Notes: generated from the letters alone by a model not told the origin. Positions 1-9,561 are shown, numbered from the stretch's first letter. The stretch: DNA of 64,000 nt from Bradyrhizobium sp. CCH5-F6 (GCF_001556045.1 NZ_LSIC01000014.1:1-64000); one strand, 5' to 3'. Numbers and translations are program-made.

Positions 1-72
1 GATTCCTATAACTTTGCCATAGCCCTCATCTCGAAAACCTATGTCCCGAGTGGCACTTCGGTGCAGTGAAAG

Positions 73-133
73 TTCCGGGCAGGCGCCGCGGGACATGCGC
101 TGTGCTTGATTCACCGCAAGCTGCCTGCCGGAA
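73..133 (+). promoter_or_regulatory. imperfect leader hairpin upstream of the kdp operon
   Basis: Positions 73-84 and 123-133 are complementary except for one bulged G (TTCCGGGCAGGC against GCCTGCCGGAA) and enclose a loop of about 38 bases. It lies about 50 bases before the first small kdp ORF. No gene is visible in 1-181. A KdpE operator would be expected somewhere here, but I cannot define one. The hairpin could be a leader structure or chance pairing. Confidence 0.25.
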
Positions 134-181
134 GCAGAGACATGGTTGCCTCAGAGACAGAGGGCAACGAGGAGCATTTCC

Positions 182-265
182 ATGATGGACATTCTCATGC
201 TGGCGCTGGGCTTCGGCTTCTTCGCGCTCGCCATCGGCTACACCTACGCCTGCGAACGGCTGTGA
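182..265 (+). CDS. 27-aa single-pass membrane micro-protein at the head of the kdp operon
   Basis: A 27-codon ORF starts with a double ATG (MMDILMLALG) about 5 bases after GGAGCATTTCC. It encodes one hydrophobic helix of about 20 residues (LALGFGFFALAIGYTYA) and ends in a short charged tail, CERL. It sits 11 bases before kdpF in the same direction, so it is probably co-transcribed. Tiny hydrophobic ORFs just before kdpF occur in other proteobacteria, but I know of no assigned function. It could be an accessory subunit of the Kdp pump, or its translation could help couple expression of kdpF. The coding call rests on the clean start, RBS-like sequence and membrane-like composition. Confidence 0.55.
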   Translation: MMDILMLALGFGFFALAIGYTYACERL

Positions 266-276
266 GGGAGCGGGCC

Positions 277-366
277 ATGATCTTCGATTATGCACTCGCC
301 GGCGCCGTCTCATTCGGCCTCCTGCTCTATCTCACCTATGCACTGCTGCGGCCCGAGCGGTTCTGA
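277..366 (+). CDS. kdpF: K+-transporting ATPase subunit KdpF
   Basis: This 29-residue protein consists of one transmembrane helix (AGAVSFGLLLYLTYALL) followed by the short basic tail RPERF, the typical KdpF length and layout. In other bacteria KdpF binds and stabilises the KdpABC complex in the inner membrane without being catalytic. The start ATG follows GAGGGAGCGGGCC, which supplies a ribosome binding site. It lies directly upstream of another micro-ORF and kdpA. The assignment rests on position and the hydrophobic-helix-plus-LLRPERF pattern, since proteins this short carry little sequence signal. Confidence 0.85.
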   Translation: MIFDYALAGAVSFGLLLYLTYALLRPERF

Positions 367-370
367 CGCC

Positions 371-475
371 ATGCTGCTGCTCGCTGAACTGCTGCTCGCC
401 GAAGCCGCGCTCGTCGCGGGCTTGCTTGCACTGCTGCTGCCGCTGTTGCGCCGGCCGCAAAGCTTGAAGGGTTAA
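371..475 (+). CDS. 34-aa hydrophobic micro-protein between kdpF and kdpA
   Basis: An ATG-initiated 34-codon ORF begins 4 bases after kdpF and stops 4 bases before kdpA, filling the gap exactly. It encodes one leucine/alanine-rich helix (about residues 2-26) and a basic C-terminus, RRPQSLKG. The tight packing favours a real, translationally coupled gene, although its Leu/Ala-rich composition could arise by chance at this GC content. I recognise no family. It might be a second KdpF-like stabilising peptide, or its translation may simply keep ribosomes running into kdpA. Confidence 0.4.
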   Translation: MLLLAELLLAEAALVAGLLALLLPLLRRPQSLKG

Positions 476-479
476 TGCC

Positions 480-2183
480 ATGACTGTGATCGGTTGGCTC
501 CAGATCATTCTTTATTGTGCGATTATCGTCGCGCTGACGAAGCCGCTCGGCTGGTACATGACGCGCGTGTTCAACGGCGAACCGACCTTCCTGTCGCCCG
601 TCCTGCGTCCGATCGAAGCCGGAATCTACTGGATTTCCGGCGTCGACGAGAGGCGCGAGCAGCACTGGGTGACCTACACTGTCGCCATGCTGCTGTTCCA
701 TGTCGGCGGCTTCCTCATCATCTACGGCGTGATGCGGCTCCAGGCCGTGCTGCCGTTCAATCCGGCCGGGCAGGGCGCGGTCGCCGAAGATCTGTCCTTC
801 AACACTGCGGTGTCCTTCATCACCAACACCAACTGGCAGAACTACGGCGGCGAGAGCACGCTGTCCTATCTGACCCAGATGGTCGGCCTCACGCACCAGA
901 ACTTCCTGTCCGCAGCGACGGGTATCGTGCTCGCGGTCGCGCTGATCCGCGGCTTTGCCCGCGCCTCCGCGCGCACGGTCGGCAATTTCTGGGTCGATGT
1001 GACCCGTTGCACGCTCTACGTCCTGCTGCCGATCTGCATCGTCTACACGCTTTTCCTGGTCTGGCAGGGCATGCCGCAGACGCTCGGGGCCTATGTCGAG
1101 GCGACCACGCTCGAGGGCGCCAGGCAGACCATCGCGGTCGGCCCGGTCGCCTCGCAGGTCGCGATCAAGATGCTCGGCACCAACGGCGGCGGCTTCTTCA
1201 ACGCCAACGCCGCGCACCCCTTCGAGAACCCGACCGCGCTGTCGAACTTCGTGCAGATGCTGTCGATCTTCGTGCTCGGCGCCGCGCTCACCAATGTGTT
1301 CGGACGCATGGTCGGCAACCAGCGCCAGGGCTGGGCGATCCTCGCCGTGATGGGCCTGCTGTTCGTTGCCGGCGTCGGCGTCTGCTATTGGGCGGAAGCC
1401 AACGGCACCGCGACCATGCATGCGCTGGGCCTGACCGGCGGCAACATGGAAGGCAAGGAGGTCCGCTTCGGCATCGTCGCCTCCTCGCTGTTCGCCGTGA
1501 TCACCACGGCCGCCTCCTGCGGCGCCGTCAACGCCATGCACGACAGCTTCACCGCGCTCGGCGGCATGATCCCGCTGATCAACATGCAGCTCGGCGAGAT
1601 CATCGTCGGCGGCGTCGGCGCCGGCATGTACGGCATGCTGCTGTTCGTCGTCCTCGCGATCTTCGTCGCGGGCCTGATGGTCGGCCGCACCCCCGAATAT
1701 GTCGGCAAGAAGATCGAGGCGCGCGAGGTCAAGATGGCGATGCTCGCCATTCTCGTCCTGCCGCTGATGATTCTCGGCTGGACCGCCGTCGGCGTGGTCT
1801 ATCCGGCGGCAGTCGCCTCCATGGCGAATGCCGGACCGCACGGCTTCACGGAAGTGCTGTACGCCTTCACCTCGGGGACGGCCAACAACGGCTCGGCCTT
1901 CGCGGGCCTCACCGGCAACACCTTCTTCTACAATCTCACGCTCGCCAGTGCGATGTTCGTCGGCCGCTTCTTCATGATCGTGCCGGCGATGGCGATCGCG
2001 GGGTCGCTCGCGGCCAAGAAATCGATCCCGCCGTCGATGGGCACGTTCCCGACCACGGGCGGCCTGTTCGTCGGTCTCGTCGTCGGCGTCATCCTGATCA
2101 TGGGCGGCCTGACCTTCTTCCCGGCGCTCGCGCTCGGCCCCATCGTCGAGCACCTCGCGATGAACGCCGGCGACCTGTTCTGA
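480..2183 (+). CDS. kdpA: K+-transporting ATPase subunit A, KdpA
   Basis: KdpA is the channel-like, K+-selective subunit of the KdpFABC pump in the inner membrane. At 567 residues it has the family length. It has repeated hydrophobic helices and four selectivity-filter-type segments: [31 protein letters not shown], the glycine-rich stretch around [14 protein letters not shown], and [13 protein letters not shown]. The ATG at 480 follows GAAGGGTTAATGCC. It is the second structural gene of a kdpFABCDE operon and lies 24 bases before kdpB. No truncation or missing motif was seen. Confidence 0.98.
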   Translation: MTVIGWLQIILYCAIIVALTKPLGWYMTRVFNGEPTFLSPVLRPIEAGIYWISGVDERREQHWVTYTVAMLLFHVGGFLIIYGVMRLQAVLPFNPAGQGAVAEDLSFNTAVSFITNTNWQNYGGESTLSYLTQMVGLTHQNFLSAATGIVLAVALIRGFARASARTVGNFWVDVTRCTLYVLLPICIVYTLFLVWQGMPQTLGAYVEATTLEGARQTIAVGPVASQVAIKMLGTNGGGFFNANAAHPFENPTALSNFVQMLSIFVLGAALTNVFGRMVGNQRQGWAILAVMGLLFVAGVGVCYWAEANGTATMHALGLTGGNMEGKEVRFGIVASSLFAVITTAASCGAVNAMHDSFTALGGMIPLINMQLGEIIVGGVGAGMYGMLLFVVLAIFVAGLMVGRTPEYVGKKIEAREVKMAMLAILVLPLMILGWTAVGVVYPAAVASMANAGPHGFTEVLYAFTSGTANNGSAFAGLTGNTFFYNLTLASAMFVGRFFMIVPAMAIAGSLAAKKSIPPSMGTFPTTGGLFVGLVVGVILIMGGLTFFPALALGPIVEHLAMNAGDLF

Positions 2184-2207
2184 TCCAGCTTTTTCGGAGT
2201 GACCTCC

Positions 2208-4325
2208 ATGGAACCTGTCCATAAACCCAACAAGCGCATGCCGGTCTCGGCGATGCTGGATCCCAGGATCGTGATGCCGGCGATCGGCGCGGCTTTCGCC
2301 AAGCTCGATCCGCGCGCCATGATCAAGAACCCGGTCATGTTCGTGGTCGAGATCGTCGCTGCGCTCACCACGGTGATCTTCCTGCGCGATCTCCTGACCG
2401 GTGGGGAAAATCTCGGATTCACCTTCCAGATCATCCTCTGGCTGTGGTTCACCGTGCTGTTCGCCAACCTTGCTGAAGCAGTGGCCGAGGGCCGTGGCAA
2501 GGCGCAGGCCGAGACGCTGCGCAAGACCCGCACCGAGAGCCAGGCCAAGCTCCTGAGCGGCGCGAGCCGCGATTACAAGCTCGTGCCCGGCACGAGCCTG
2601 AAAGTGGGTGATATCGTTCTGGTCGAGGCAGGCGACACGATCCCCTCGGACGGTGAGGTGATCGAGGGCGTCGCCTCCGTCAACGAGGCCGCCATCACCG
2701 GCGAATCCGCACCCGTGATCCGCGAATCCGGCGGCGACCGTTCGGCGGTGACCGGCGGCACGCAGGTGCTGTCGGACTGGATCCGCGTCCGCATCACGGC
2801 AGCCCAGGGCTCGACCTTCATCGACCGCATGATCAAGCTGGTCGAGGGCGCGGAGCGGCAGAAGACACCGAACGAGATCGCGCTCAACATCCTTCTTGCC
2901 GGCCTCACCATCATCTTCGTGTTCGCCACCGTGACGATCCCGAGCTATGCGGCCTATGCCGGTGGCTCGATCTCGGTGATCGTGCTTGTTGCGCTGTTCG
3001 TGACGCTCATCCCCACCACGATTGGTGCGCTGCTGTCGGCGATCGGCATCGCCGGCATGGACCGCCTGGTGCGCTTCAACGTGCTGGCAATGTCCGGCCG
3101 GGCGGTCGAAGCCGCCGGCGACGTCGACACGTTGCTGCTCGACAAGACCGGGACCATCACGCTCGGCAATCGGCAGGCGACCGCGTTCCGTCCCCTGCGC
3201 GGCGTCACCGAGCAGGAGCTTGCGGACGCGGCCCAGCTCGCATCGCTCGCGGACGAGACGCCGGAGGGCCGCTCGATCGTCGTGCTGGCCAAGGAGAAGT
3301 ACGGCATCCGCGGCCGCGACATGGCCGAGCTCGGAGCGACTTTCATCCCCTTCACGGCACAGACCCGCATGAGCGGCGTCGATGCCGGCGGCTCGTCCGT
3401 GCGCAAGGGCGCGGTCGATGCCATGCTCAACTATGTCAACGGTGGGGCACCGCAGGCTGTTGCCTCCGGCAACACCGCCCGTGCCATCCAGCCCGCGACG
3501 CTCTCGGACACCGGCCGCGAGCTTCAGACGATCGCCGACGAGATATCGAAGGCCGGCGGCACGCCGCTGGCGGTCGCCAGGGACGGCAAGCTGCTGGGCG
3601 TCGTCCAGCTCAAGGACATCGTCAAGGGCGGTATCCGCGAGCGTTTCGCAGAGCTCCGCCGCATGGGCATCCGCACCATCATGATCACCGGCGACAATCC
3701 GATGACGGCGGCCGCGATCGCCGCGGAGGCTGGCGTCGACGACTTCCTGGCGCAGGCAACCCCCGAGGACAAGCTCAAGCTGATCCGCGACGAGCAGGCC
3801 AAGGGCAAGCTGGTCGCGATGTGCGGCGACGGCACCAACGATGCGCCGGCGCTCGCCCAGGCCGACGTCGGCGTCGCCATGAACACCGGCACCCAGGCGG
3901 CCCGCGAAGCCGGCAACATGGTCGACCTCGACTCCAACCCGACCAAGCTGATCGAGGTGGTCGAGATCGGCAAGCAGCTCTTGATGACGCGGGGTGCGCT
4001 GACGACGTTCTCGATCGCGAACGATGTCGCCAAGTATTTTGCGATCATTCCGGCGATGTTCCTGGCGTTCTACCCCCAGCTCAACGTGCTCAACGTCATG
4101 AACCTGTCGAGCCCGCAAAGCGCCATCCTGTCGGCGATCATCTTCAACGCATTGATCATCGTCGCGTTGATCCCGCTGGCGCTGAAGGGCGTCGCCTATC
4201 GCGCGGTCGGTGCCGGTGCGCTGCTCCGGCGTAACCTGCTGATCTATGGCCTGGGCGGCATCGTCATTCCCTTCATCGGCATCAAGGCGATCGACCTCCT
4301 GGTGACCGCCTTGCACCTGGCATAA
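2208..4325 (+). CDS. kdpB: K+-transporting P-type ATPase subunit B, KdpB
   Basis: KdpB is the catalytic P-type ATPase subunit that hydrolyses ATP to drive K+ import through KdpA. The protein has 705 residues. The phosphorylation loop DKTGT has its Asp at residue 312, close to D307 of E. coli KdpB. The actuator motif TGES ([10 protein letters not shown]) and the hinge [10 protein letters not shown] are intact, and hydrophobic helices lie at both ends. I chose the ATG at 2208 because CGGAG lies 8 bases upstream; an in-frame GTG at 2199 overlaps that site. kdpC follows after a gap of about 110 bases that holds a palindromic repeat. Confidence 0.98.
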   Translation: MEPVHKPNKRMPVSAMLDPRIVMPAIGAAFAKLDPRAMIKNPVMFVVEIVAALTTVIFLRDLLTGGENLGFTFQIILWLWFTVLFANLAEAVAEGRGKAQAETLRKTRTESQAKLLSGASRDYKLVPGTSLKVGDIVLVEAGDTIPSDGEVIEGVASVNEAAITGESAPVIRESGGDRSAVTGGTQVLSDWIRVRITAAQGSTFIDRMIKLVEGAERQKTPNEIALNILLAGLTIIFVFATVTIPSYAAYAGGSISVIVLVALFVTLIPTTIGALLSAIGIAGMDRLVRFNVLAMSGRAVEAAGDVDTLLLDKTGTITLGNRQATAFRPLRGVTEQELADAAQLASLADETPEGRSIVVLAKEKYGIRGRDMAELGATFIPFTAQTRMSGVDAGGSSVRKGAVDAMLNYVNGGAPQAVASGNTARAIQPATLSDTGRELQTIADEISKAGGTPLAVARDGKLLGVVQLKDIVKGGIRERFAELRRMGIRTIMITGDNPMTAAAIAAEAGVDDFLAQATPEDKLKLIRDEQAKGKLVAMCGDGTNDAPALAQADVGVAMNTGTQAAREAGNMVDLDSNPTKLIEVVEIGKQLLMTRGALTTFSIANDVAKYFAIIPAMFLAFYPQLNVLNVMNLSSPQSAILSAIIFNALIIVALIPLALKGVAYRAVGAGALLRRNLLIYGLGGIVIPFIGIKAIDLLVTALHLA

Positions 4326-4328
4326 CGC

Positions 4329-4414
4329 CGTCGTTGCAAGGAGGGAAGCGACGAAGCCATCCAGACTGCCTCCCAAGAACGCCTCTGGATTGCTTCGCCT
4401 CCCTCGCAATGACG
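4329..4414. repeat. dispersed palindromic repeat, family A, inside the kdp operon
   Basis: This is an imperfect long palindrome with arms CGTCGTTGCAAGG...GAAGCCATCCAGA and TCTGGATTGCTTCG...CTCGCAATGACG. It shares the core CAATCCAG/CTGGATTG and the ends CGTCATTGCG/CGCAATGACG with the copies near 46545, 51202, 60777 and 63131. The left arm has diverged most here. It occupies nearly the whole kdpB-kdpC gap, so the operon transcript would carry a long hairpin between these cistrons. No coding sequence is seen in it. Confidence 0.85.
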
Positions 4415-4434
4415 AAAGAAATAGGAGACCTAAC

Positions 4435-5040
4435 ATGCTCAGAGAAATCCGCCCCGCGATCGTCCTGTTGCTGGCGCTCACCGCCATCACCGGCCTTGCC
4501 TATCCGCTCGCGATGACCGCCATTGCCGGCACGCTGTTTCCCGTGCAGGCGCAGGGCAGCCTCATCGAAAAGGACGGCAAGGTGATCGGCTCCGCCCTGA
4601 TCGGGCAGGAGTTCAAGGACGACAGATACTTCCACGGCCGTCTGTCGGCGACGCTTGCGCCGGACCCGAACGATTCGACCAAGACGGTGTCGGCCCCCTA
4701 CAACGCCGCCAATTCTGGCGGCTCCAACCTCGGCCCGACCAGCAAGGCGCTGGCCGACCGGCTCAAGGAAGATGTGGACAAGCTCAGGGGCGAGAATCCG
4801 AACGCGGCCGTGCCGGTCGACCTGGTGACGACCTCGGCCAGCGGCCTCGACCCGAACGTCTCGCCGGAAGCGGCGCAATTCCAGGTGCCCCGCGTGGCGA
4901 AGGCGCGGAATCTGCCTGAAGATCAGGTCAAGCAGCTCGTGACCGCCAACACCGAAGGCCGTCTGCTCGGCCTGCTCGGCGAACCCAGGGTTAACGTTCT
5001 CGCGCTGAATCTCGCGCTCGATCGCATGGCCGCGAAGTAG
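4435..5040 (+). CDS. kdpC: K+-transporting ATPase subunit C, KdpC
   Basis: KdpC is the single-span chaperone-like subunit of the KdpFABC complex that helps ATP bind KdpB. The 201-residue protein has one N-terminal transmembrane helix (residues about 7-30, [20 protein letters not shown]), then a soluble domain with the family patterns [25 protein letters not shown] and the closing [11 protein letters not shown]. The start ATG follows AGGAGACCTAAC, a good ribosome binding site that would restore translation after the upstream repeat. Length and motifs are normal. Confidence 0.97.
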   Translation: MLREIRPAIVLLLALTAITGLAYPLAMTAIAGTLFPVQAQGSLIEKDGKVIGSALIGQEFKDDRYFHGRLSATLAPDPNDSTKTVSAPYNAANSGGSNLGPTSKALADRLKEDVDKLRGENPNAAVPVDLVTTSASGLDPNVSPEAAQFQVPRVAKARNLPEDQVKQLVTANTEGRLLGLLGEPRVNVLALNLALDRMAAK

Positions 5041-5080
5041 CAGTCTAGGCTCGTGGCGCGCAGATGATTATATTGGCGAG

Positions 5081-7804
5081 ATGGTCCGAGAGCGCCGCGA
5101 TCCCGAACAACGTCCCTCTCCCGAGGCGCTGCTGGAAGCTGCGCGGCGGGAGGAAGGTGCGACCGGCAAGCTGAAGATCTTCGTCGGCGCCGCTCCCGGC
5201 GTCGGCAAGACCTACGAGATGCTGCAGAGCGCCCATGCCAAGCGCAAGGCCGGCGTCGATGTCGTCGTCGGGTTCGTCGAAACCCATGGCCGCGCCGAGA
5301 CCGAGGCTCTGGTCCGCGGTCTCGAAGTGATCCCGCGCAAGCGGTTCGACTATCGCGGCCAGACCGTCGAGGAGATGGATCTCGATGCGGTGATCGCGCG
5401 CCGGCCGCAGATTGCGCTCGTCGATGAGCTCGCCCACACCAATGCGCCCCTTTGCCGCCATCCCAAGCGCTATCTCGACGTCGAGGAGCTGCTCTCCCGC
5501 GGCATCGACGTTTACACCGCCGTCAACATCCAGCACATCGAGAGCCTGAACGACGTCGTCGCGCAGATCACCCATGTCAGGGTGCGCGAGACCGTGCCGG
5601 ATTCGGTGTTCGACCGCGCCGACGCCATCGAGCTGATCGACCTCACCCCCGACGATCTGATCCAGCGGCTGAAGGAGGGCAAGGTCTATGTGCCCAAGCA
5701 GGCCGAGCGGGCGCTTGAGCACTATTTCTCGCCGGGCAATCTGACCGCCCTGCGCGAGCTCGCGCTGCGGCGGACGGCCGAGCGGGTCGACGAGCAGCTC
5801 CTCACCCACATGCAGGCGAATGCGATTCCCGGGCCCTGGGCCGCGGGTGAGCGCATCCTCGTCTGCGTCAGCGAGGATCCGCGCGCGGCCGGCCTCGTGC
5901 GCTACACCAAGCGACTGGCCGACCGGCTGCATGCGCCGTTCACCGCGATCTCGATCGAGACGCGGCGATCCCTGCAATTGTCCGACGAGGAGCGCGACCG
6001 GCTGGCCGACACGCTGCGGCTAGCGGAATCGCTCGGCGGCGAGGCGCTGACCATCCCTGCCGTCGGCCGCCGGATCGCCGACGACGTCGTCAATTTCGCG
6101 CAAGGCAACAACGTCACCCAGATCGTGATCGGCAAGTCGACGCGCTCGCGCTGGTTCGAGATGACGCGCGGCTCAGTGGTGCATGATTTGGTGCGTCGCG
6201 CCGGCAACATCAGCGTTCACGTCATCCCCGGCGATGAACTGTCCGCGGAAGCGGCGCCCAAGACGGCGGTGCAGACTGCTGCGCGATCCGAGCCGTTCGA
6301 TCCGCTGCCCTATTTCAAGGCGCTGGGCATCGTGTTGATCGGCCTCGGCGCCGCGCAGCTCATCCAGCCCCGTTTCGGCATCGAGAACGTCGACCTCGTG
6401 CTGCTGACGGCGGTGGTCGCGGTCGCTGTCCGTTATGGCCTGTGGCCGTCGCTGCTGGCGACGGTCGCCGCCTCGCTGTCCTACAATTTCTTCTTCCTGC
6501 CGCCGATCTACACTTTTACGATCACCGACCCGACCAACGTCGCCGCCTTCGTGCTGTTCATGGTGGTGGCGATGATCGTCTCCAATGTCGCGGCGCGCGT
6601 GCGTATCCAGGCCGACACCGCGATCGGCCGGATCAGGATGACCGAGCAGCTCCATGCCTTCAGCCGCAAGCTCGCCGGCACCGCCACGCTCGACGACGTG
6701 CTGTGGGCGACCGCCTACCAGATCGCGTTGATGCTGAAGGTGCGCGTGGTGCTGCTGCTGCCGGACGAGGGCCTGCTCACGGTGAAGTCCGGCTATCCGC
6801 CCGAAGATGAGCTCGACCAGGCCGATCTTGCCGCCGCCAATTGGGCCTGGAGCAACGATCGCCCCGCCGGCCGGGGCTCGGACACGCTGCCGGGTGCAAA
6901 GCGTCTGTTCCTGCCGATGCGCACCGGGCGCGGCCCGATCGGCGTCATCGGCATCGACAACGACCGCACCGGCCCGCTGCTGACGCCGGACCAGCGCCGG
7001 CTGCTCGACGCGCTGGTCGACCAGGGCGCGCTCGCGATCGAGCGCGTGCTGCTGGTCGAGGACATGGACCGCGTCAAGCGCACCGTCGAATCCGAGCGGC
7101 TGCGCTCGGCGCTGTTGACCTCGATCTCGCATGACCTGAAGACGCCGCTCGCCTCCGTGCTGGGCGCGGCTTCCACAATGCGCGATCTCGCCGGCGCGCT
7201 GTCCGACACCGAGAAGCGCGATCTGCTCGCCACCGTGATTGACGAATCCGAGCGGCTCAACCGCTTCATTGCCAATCTGCTCGACATGACCAAGCTCGAA
7301 TCCGGCGCCATCGTGCCGAATACCGCGCTTCACGATCTCGGCGAGATCGTGGGCAGCGCGTTGCGGCGCGCCAGCAAGATACTCACGGCGCACAAGATCG
7401 AGCTGGTGCTGGCCGCCGATCTGCCGATGCTTCAGCTCGATGCCGTGCTGTTCGAGCAGGTGCTGTTCAATCTGCTCGACAATGCAGCCAAATACTCGCC
7501 GCCCGAGACCACGATCTCGATCAGCGGTCGGCGCGACCGCGGACATGTCTTGCTCCAGATCGCGGACGAAGGAGCCGGCATTCCGCCCGACGAGCTCGAG
7601 AGCGTGTTCGACAAGTTCTATCGCGTGCAGAAAGGCGATCACGTCCGTCCCGGCACCGGGCTCGGCCTCGCCATTTCCCGCGGCTTCGTCGAGGCGATGC
7701 GCGGCACGATCTCTGCGGCCAACCGCAGCGAGCGGAGCGGCGCGGTCATCACCATCCGCCTGCCGGTTCCGGCAGAGAGCCACGCATTGGATACCGCCGC
7801 ATGA
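5081..7804 (+). CDS. kdpD: osmosensitive K+ channel sensor histidine kinase KdpD
   Basis: KdpD is the membrane sensor kinase that detects low K+ or osmotic stress and phosphorylates KdpE. The 907 residues show an N-terminal KdpD domain with Walker A GAAPGVGKT (residues 36-44), a USP-like domain (about 245-380), a four-helix DUF4118 membrane block (about 408-510), a GAF-like segment, and a histidine kinase core. In the core the phospho-acceptor is H684 (SISHDLKTP), the N box is LLDNAAKYSPP, and the G boxes are DEGAGIPP and GTGLGLAI. The stop codon overlaps the kdpE start by four bases (ATGA). It lies 40 bases after kdpC. Confidence 0.97.
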   Translation: MVRERRDPEQRPSPEALLEAARREEGATGKLKIFVGAAPGVGKTYEMLQSAHAKRKAGVDVVVGFVETHGRAETEALVRGLEVIPRKRFDYRGQTVEEMDLDAVIARRPQIALVDELAHTNAPLCRHPKRYLDVEELLSRGIDVYTAVNIQHIESLNDVVAQITHVRVRETVPDSVFDRADAIELIDLTPDDLIQRLKEGKVYVPKQAERALEHYFSPGNLTALRELALRRTAERVDEQLLTHMQANAIPGPWAAGERILVCVSEDPRAAGLVRYTKRLADRLHAPFTAISIETRRSLQLSDEERDRLADTLRLAESLGGEALTIPAVGRRIADDVVNFAQGNNVTQIVIGKSTRSRWFEMTRGSVVHDLVRRAGNISVHVIPGDELSAEAAPKTAVQTAARSEPFDPLPYFKALGIVLIGLGAAQLIQPRFGIENVDLVLLTAVVAVAVRYGLWPSLLATVAASLSYNFFFLPPIYTFTITDPTNVAAFVLFMVVAMIVSNVAARVRIQADTAIGRIRMTEQLHAFSRKLAGTATLDDVLWATAYQIALMLKVRVVLLLPDEGLLTVKSGYPPEDELDQADLAAANWAWSNDRPAGRGSDTLPGAKRLFLPMRTGRGPIGVIGIDNDRTGPLLTPDQRRLLDALVDQGALAIERVLLVEDMDRVKRTVESERLRSALLTSISHDLKTPLASVLGAASTMRDLAGALSDTEKRDLLATVIDESERLNRFIANLLDMTKLESGAIVPNTALHDLGEIVGSALRRASKILTAHKIELVLAADLPMLQLDAVLFEQVLFNLLDNAAKYSPPETTISISGRRDRGHVLLQIADEGAGIPPDELESVFDKFYRVQKGDHVRPGTGLGLAISRGFVEAMRGTISAANRSERSGAVITIRLPVPAESHALDTAA

Positions 7805-8490
7805 GCGCTGCTCCGATCAAGGTCCTGGTCATCGACGACGAGCCGCCGATCCGCAAATTGCTGCGGATGGGGCTGACGACGCAAGGCTATGAGATCCTGG
7901 AGGCGTCGAACGGCAAGACCGCGCTGGAGAAGCTCGAGGAGGGGCCGGCGCTGATCATCCTCGATCTCGGCCTGCCCGACGTTCAGGGGCATGAGCTGCT
8001 CCGCACCATCCGCGCCCGCAACGAAGGCGTGCCGATCGTGGTACTGTCGAGTCGCGGCGACGAGGCCGGCAAGGTCCAGGCGCTCGATCTCGGTGCCGAC
8101 GACTATCTAACCAAGCCGTTCGGAATGGAGGAGCTTCTGGCGCGCCTGCGCGCTGCGCTGCGCCACCAGCTCCAGGTCAAGGGCGAGCGCCCGGTTTTCC
8201 GTACTGGCGATCTCTCGGTCGATCTCGTCCGCCGCATCGTCAAGGTCGGCGATCGTGACGTGAAGCTCTCGCCGAAGGAATATGACCTGTTGCGCGTGCT
8301 GGTGCAGCATGCCGGCAAGGTGCTCACCCACCGCTTCCTGCTTCGGGAGCTCTGGGACGAGTTGACCGACGCGCAATATTTGCGCGTCTATGTCCGCCAG
8401 CTCCGCCAGAAGATCGAAGCCGATCCGGAACGGCCGCAATATGTATTGACGGAGACAGGGATCGGTTACCGGCTGAAGGCGGGGGATTGA
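7801..8490 (+). CDS. kdpE: KDP operon response regulator KdpE
   Basis: KdpE is an OmpR/PhoB-type response regulator that activates kdp transcription when phosphorylated by KdpD. The 229 residues contain a receiver domain with acidic pocket DDE (residues 12-14), phospho-acceptor D55 (ILDLGLPD), the switch residue in VLSSRG and the Lys in LTKPF. A winged-helix DNA-binding domain follows (about 130-225: LSPKEYDLLRVL, VYVRQLRQKIE, TETGIGYRL). Translation is coupled to kdpD by an ATGA overlap. It closes the operon and is followed by a palindromic repeat. Confidence 0.97.
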   Translation: MSAAPIKVLVIDDEPPIRKLLRMGLTTQGYEILEASNGKTALEKLEEGPALIILDLGLPDVQGHELLRTIRARNEGVPIVVLSSRGDEAGKVQALDLGADDYLTKPFGMEELLARLRAALRHQLQVKGERPVFRTGDLSVDLVRRIVKVGDRDVKLSPKEYDLLRVLVQHAGKVLTHRFLLRELWDELTDAQYLRVYVRQLRQKIEADPERPQYVLTETGIGYRLKAGD

Positions 8491-8501
8491 GTCTCACTGT
8501 T

Positions 8502-8604
8502 ATTCCGGGGCGCGCGCCAGCGCGAGCCCGGAATCCATTTCTCCGCCCGTCGCGCTCGGCATGATGGATTCCGGGCTCGATGCTTTGCATCGCCCCGGAA
8601 TGAC
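8502..8604. repeat. palindromic repeat, family B, between kdpE and ku
   Basis: The arms ATTCCGGGGCG...CCCGGAATCCA and TGGATTCCGGGC...CGCCCCGGAATGAC form a large cruciform-capable palindrome. It fills the gap between the convergent kdpE (+) and ku (-) genes. The same family recurs at 12301-12388 on the other side of ligD. A folded transcript could act as a bidirectional terminator, but I see no T-run. Confidence 0.85.
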
Positions 8605-8614
8605 GGTTGGGTTG

Positions 8615-9499
8615 TCACCCCGCCTTCCTCTGCCGCGCGGTCGACCGGTGCGTCTTCTTCGCAGCGCGCTGCCGCCCCGTCGCGCGTCGCGCATGCGGCT
8701 TCGCCGCCGTCTTCTTCCCGCCGCGGCCCTTCAGACTCTGCTTCAGCGCGTCCATCAGGCTGACGACGTTGCTCGGCCGCTCCTCGGGCTCCGGCAGCTC
8801 GATCTTCTTGCCGCTGGCCTTGCGCTTCACCAGTGCCTTCAGGGCGTCCTCGTACTCGTCCTTGAATTTGCGGGGATCGAAATGCGCCGCCTTGGTCTGC
8901 AGGATGTGGCCGGCGAGCTCGACCATGTCCTTGGTGATCTTCGGGCTCTTGATCTCGTCGAAGAACTGGTCCTCGTCGCGCAGCTCGTAGGGGAAACGCA
9001 GCGTGGTGCCGAGCAGGCCCTTGCCGAGCGGCTCGATCGCCATGACGTGCTCGCGGTTGGTCAGCACGATCTTGGCGAGCGCCACGCGGTCCTGGTCCTT
9101 CATGGCGTCGCGGATCACCGCGAAGGCATCGACCGCGGCCTTGCCGTCCGGCGCGATGTAATAGGGGTGATTGAGATAGCGCTGGTCGATCTCCTCGCTC
9201 GGCACGAAGCTCTCGATGTCGATGGTGTGGTTGCTCTCGATCTGGACTGCTTCGAGCTCCTCCGGTTCGATCTCGACATATTTGCCCTTGCGCAACTCGT
9301 AGCCGCGGCCTTTCTGGTCGCTCTCCACGATGTCGCCGGTCTCGGCATCGATCATCTGCTGCTTGAGCCTGTTCCCGGTCTCACGGTTGATCAGGTGAAA
9401 CCGCGTCTTCTCCGCCGCCGTGGTCGCCGGATAGAGCACGACCGGGCAACTGACCAGCGACAGCTTCAACGTTCCCTTCCAATAGGCGCGCGGGGCCAT
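8615..9499 (-). CDS. ku: non-homologous end-joining protein Ku
   Basis: Bacterial Ku forms a homodimeric ring on double-strand DNA ends and recruits LigD. The protein has 294 residues and begins MAPRAYWKGTLKLSLVSCPV, the standard opening of rhizobial Ku. The core beta-barrel follows with RFHLIN, NRLKQQMID, GYELRKGKYV and the conserved helical arm HFDPRKFKDEYEDAL. The C-terminal tail of about 40 residues is very rich in Lys, Arg and Ala, as expected of the DNA-binding extension. I chose this start because the homology begins here; upstream in-frame codons run into the promoter. It is divergent from ligD. Confidence 0.96.
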   Translation of the reverse strand: MAPRAYWKGTLKLSLVSCPVVLYPATTAAEKTRFHLINRETGNRLKQQMIDAETGDIVESDQKGRGYELRKGKYVEIEPEELEAVQIESNHTIDIESFVPSEEIDQRYLNHPYYIAPDGKAAVDAFAVIRDAMKDQDRVALAKIVLTNREHVMAIEPLGKGLLGTTLRFPYELRDEDQFFDEIKSPKITKDMVELAGHILQTKAAHFDPRKFKDEYEDALKALVKRKASGKKIELPEPEERPSNVVSLMDALKQSLKGRGGKKTAAKPHARRATGRQRAAKKTHRSTARQRKAG

Positions 9500-9528
9500 T
9501 CCATTCTCCAGCGTTTTCAAGGCGTTTT

Positions 9529-9561
9529 GGAACCCCAACCGTCCGATCGGGTTTTGGTTCC
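9529..9561. promoter_or_regulatory. overlapping divergent EcfG-type promoters for ku and ligD
   Basis: On the plus strand GGAAC (9529-9533) is followed after 16 bases by GGTT (9550-9553), pointing to ligD. On the minus strand GGAAC (9561-9557) is followed after 16 bases by GGTT (9540-9537), pointing to ku. This matches the alphaproteobacterial general-stress sigma pattern GGAAC-N16/17-CGTT except for the first base of the -10. The segment is a near-palindrome, beginning GGAACCCC and ending TTGGTTCC. The -10 boxes lie about 38 bases from the ku start and 63 from the ligD start. Confidence 0.6.

Noticed and set aside
336..4490. 1384-codon minus-strand open frame opposite kdpA-kdpB
   Set aside because: It is antisense to well-conserved kdp genes. 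The product is rich in His, Asp, Arg and Glu with no domain, as expected of a GC-rich shadow frame.
8502..8604. CRISPR-like or insertion sequence ends
   Set aside because: The palindromes are single units without regular spacers, and no transposase is nearby; they are dispersed palindromic repeats.
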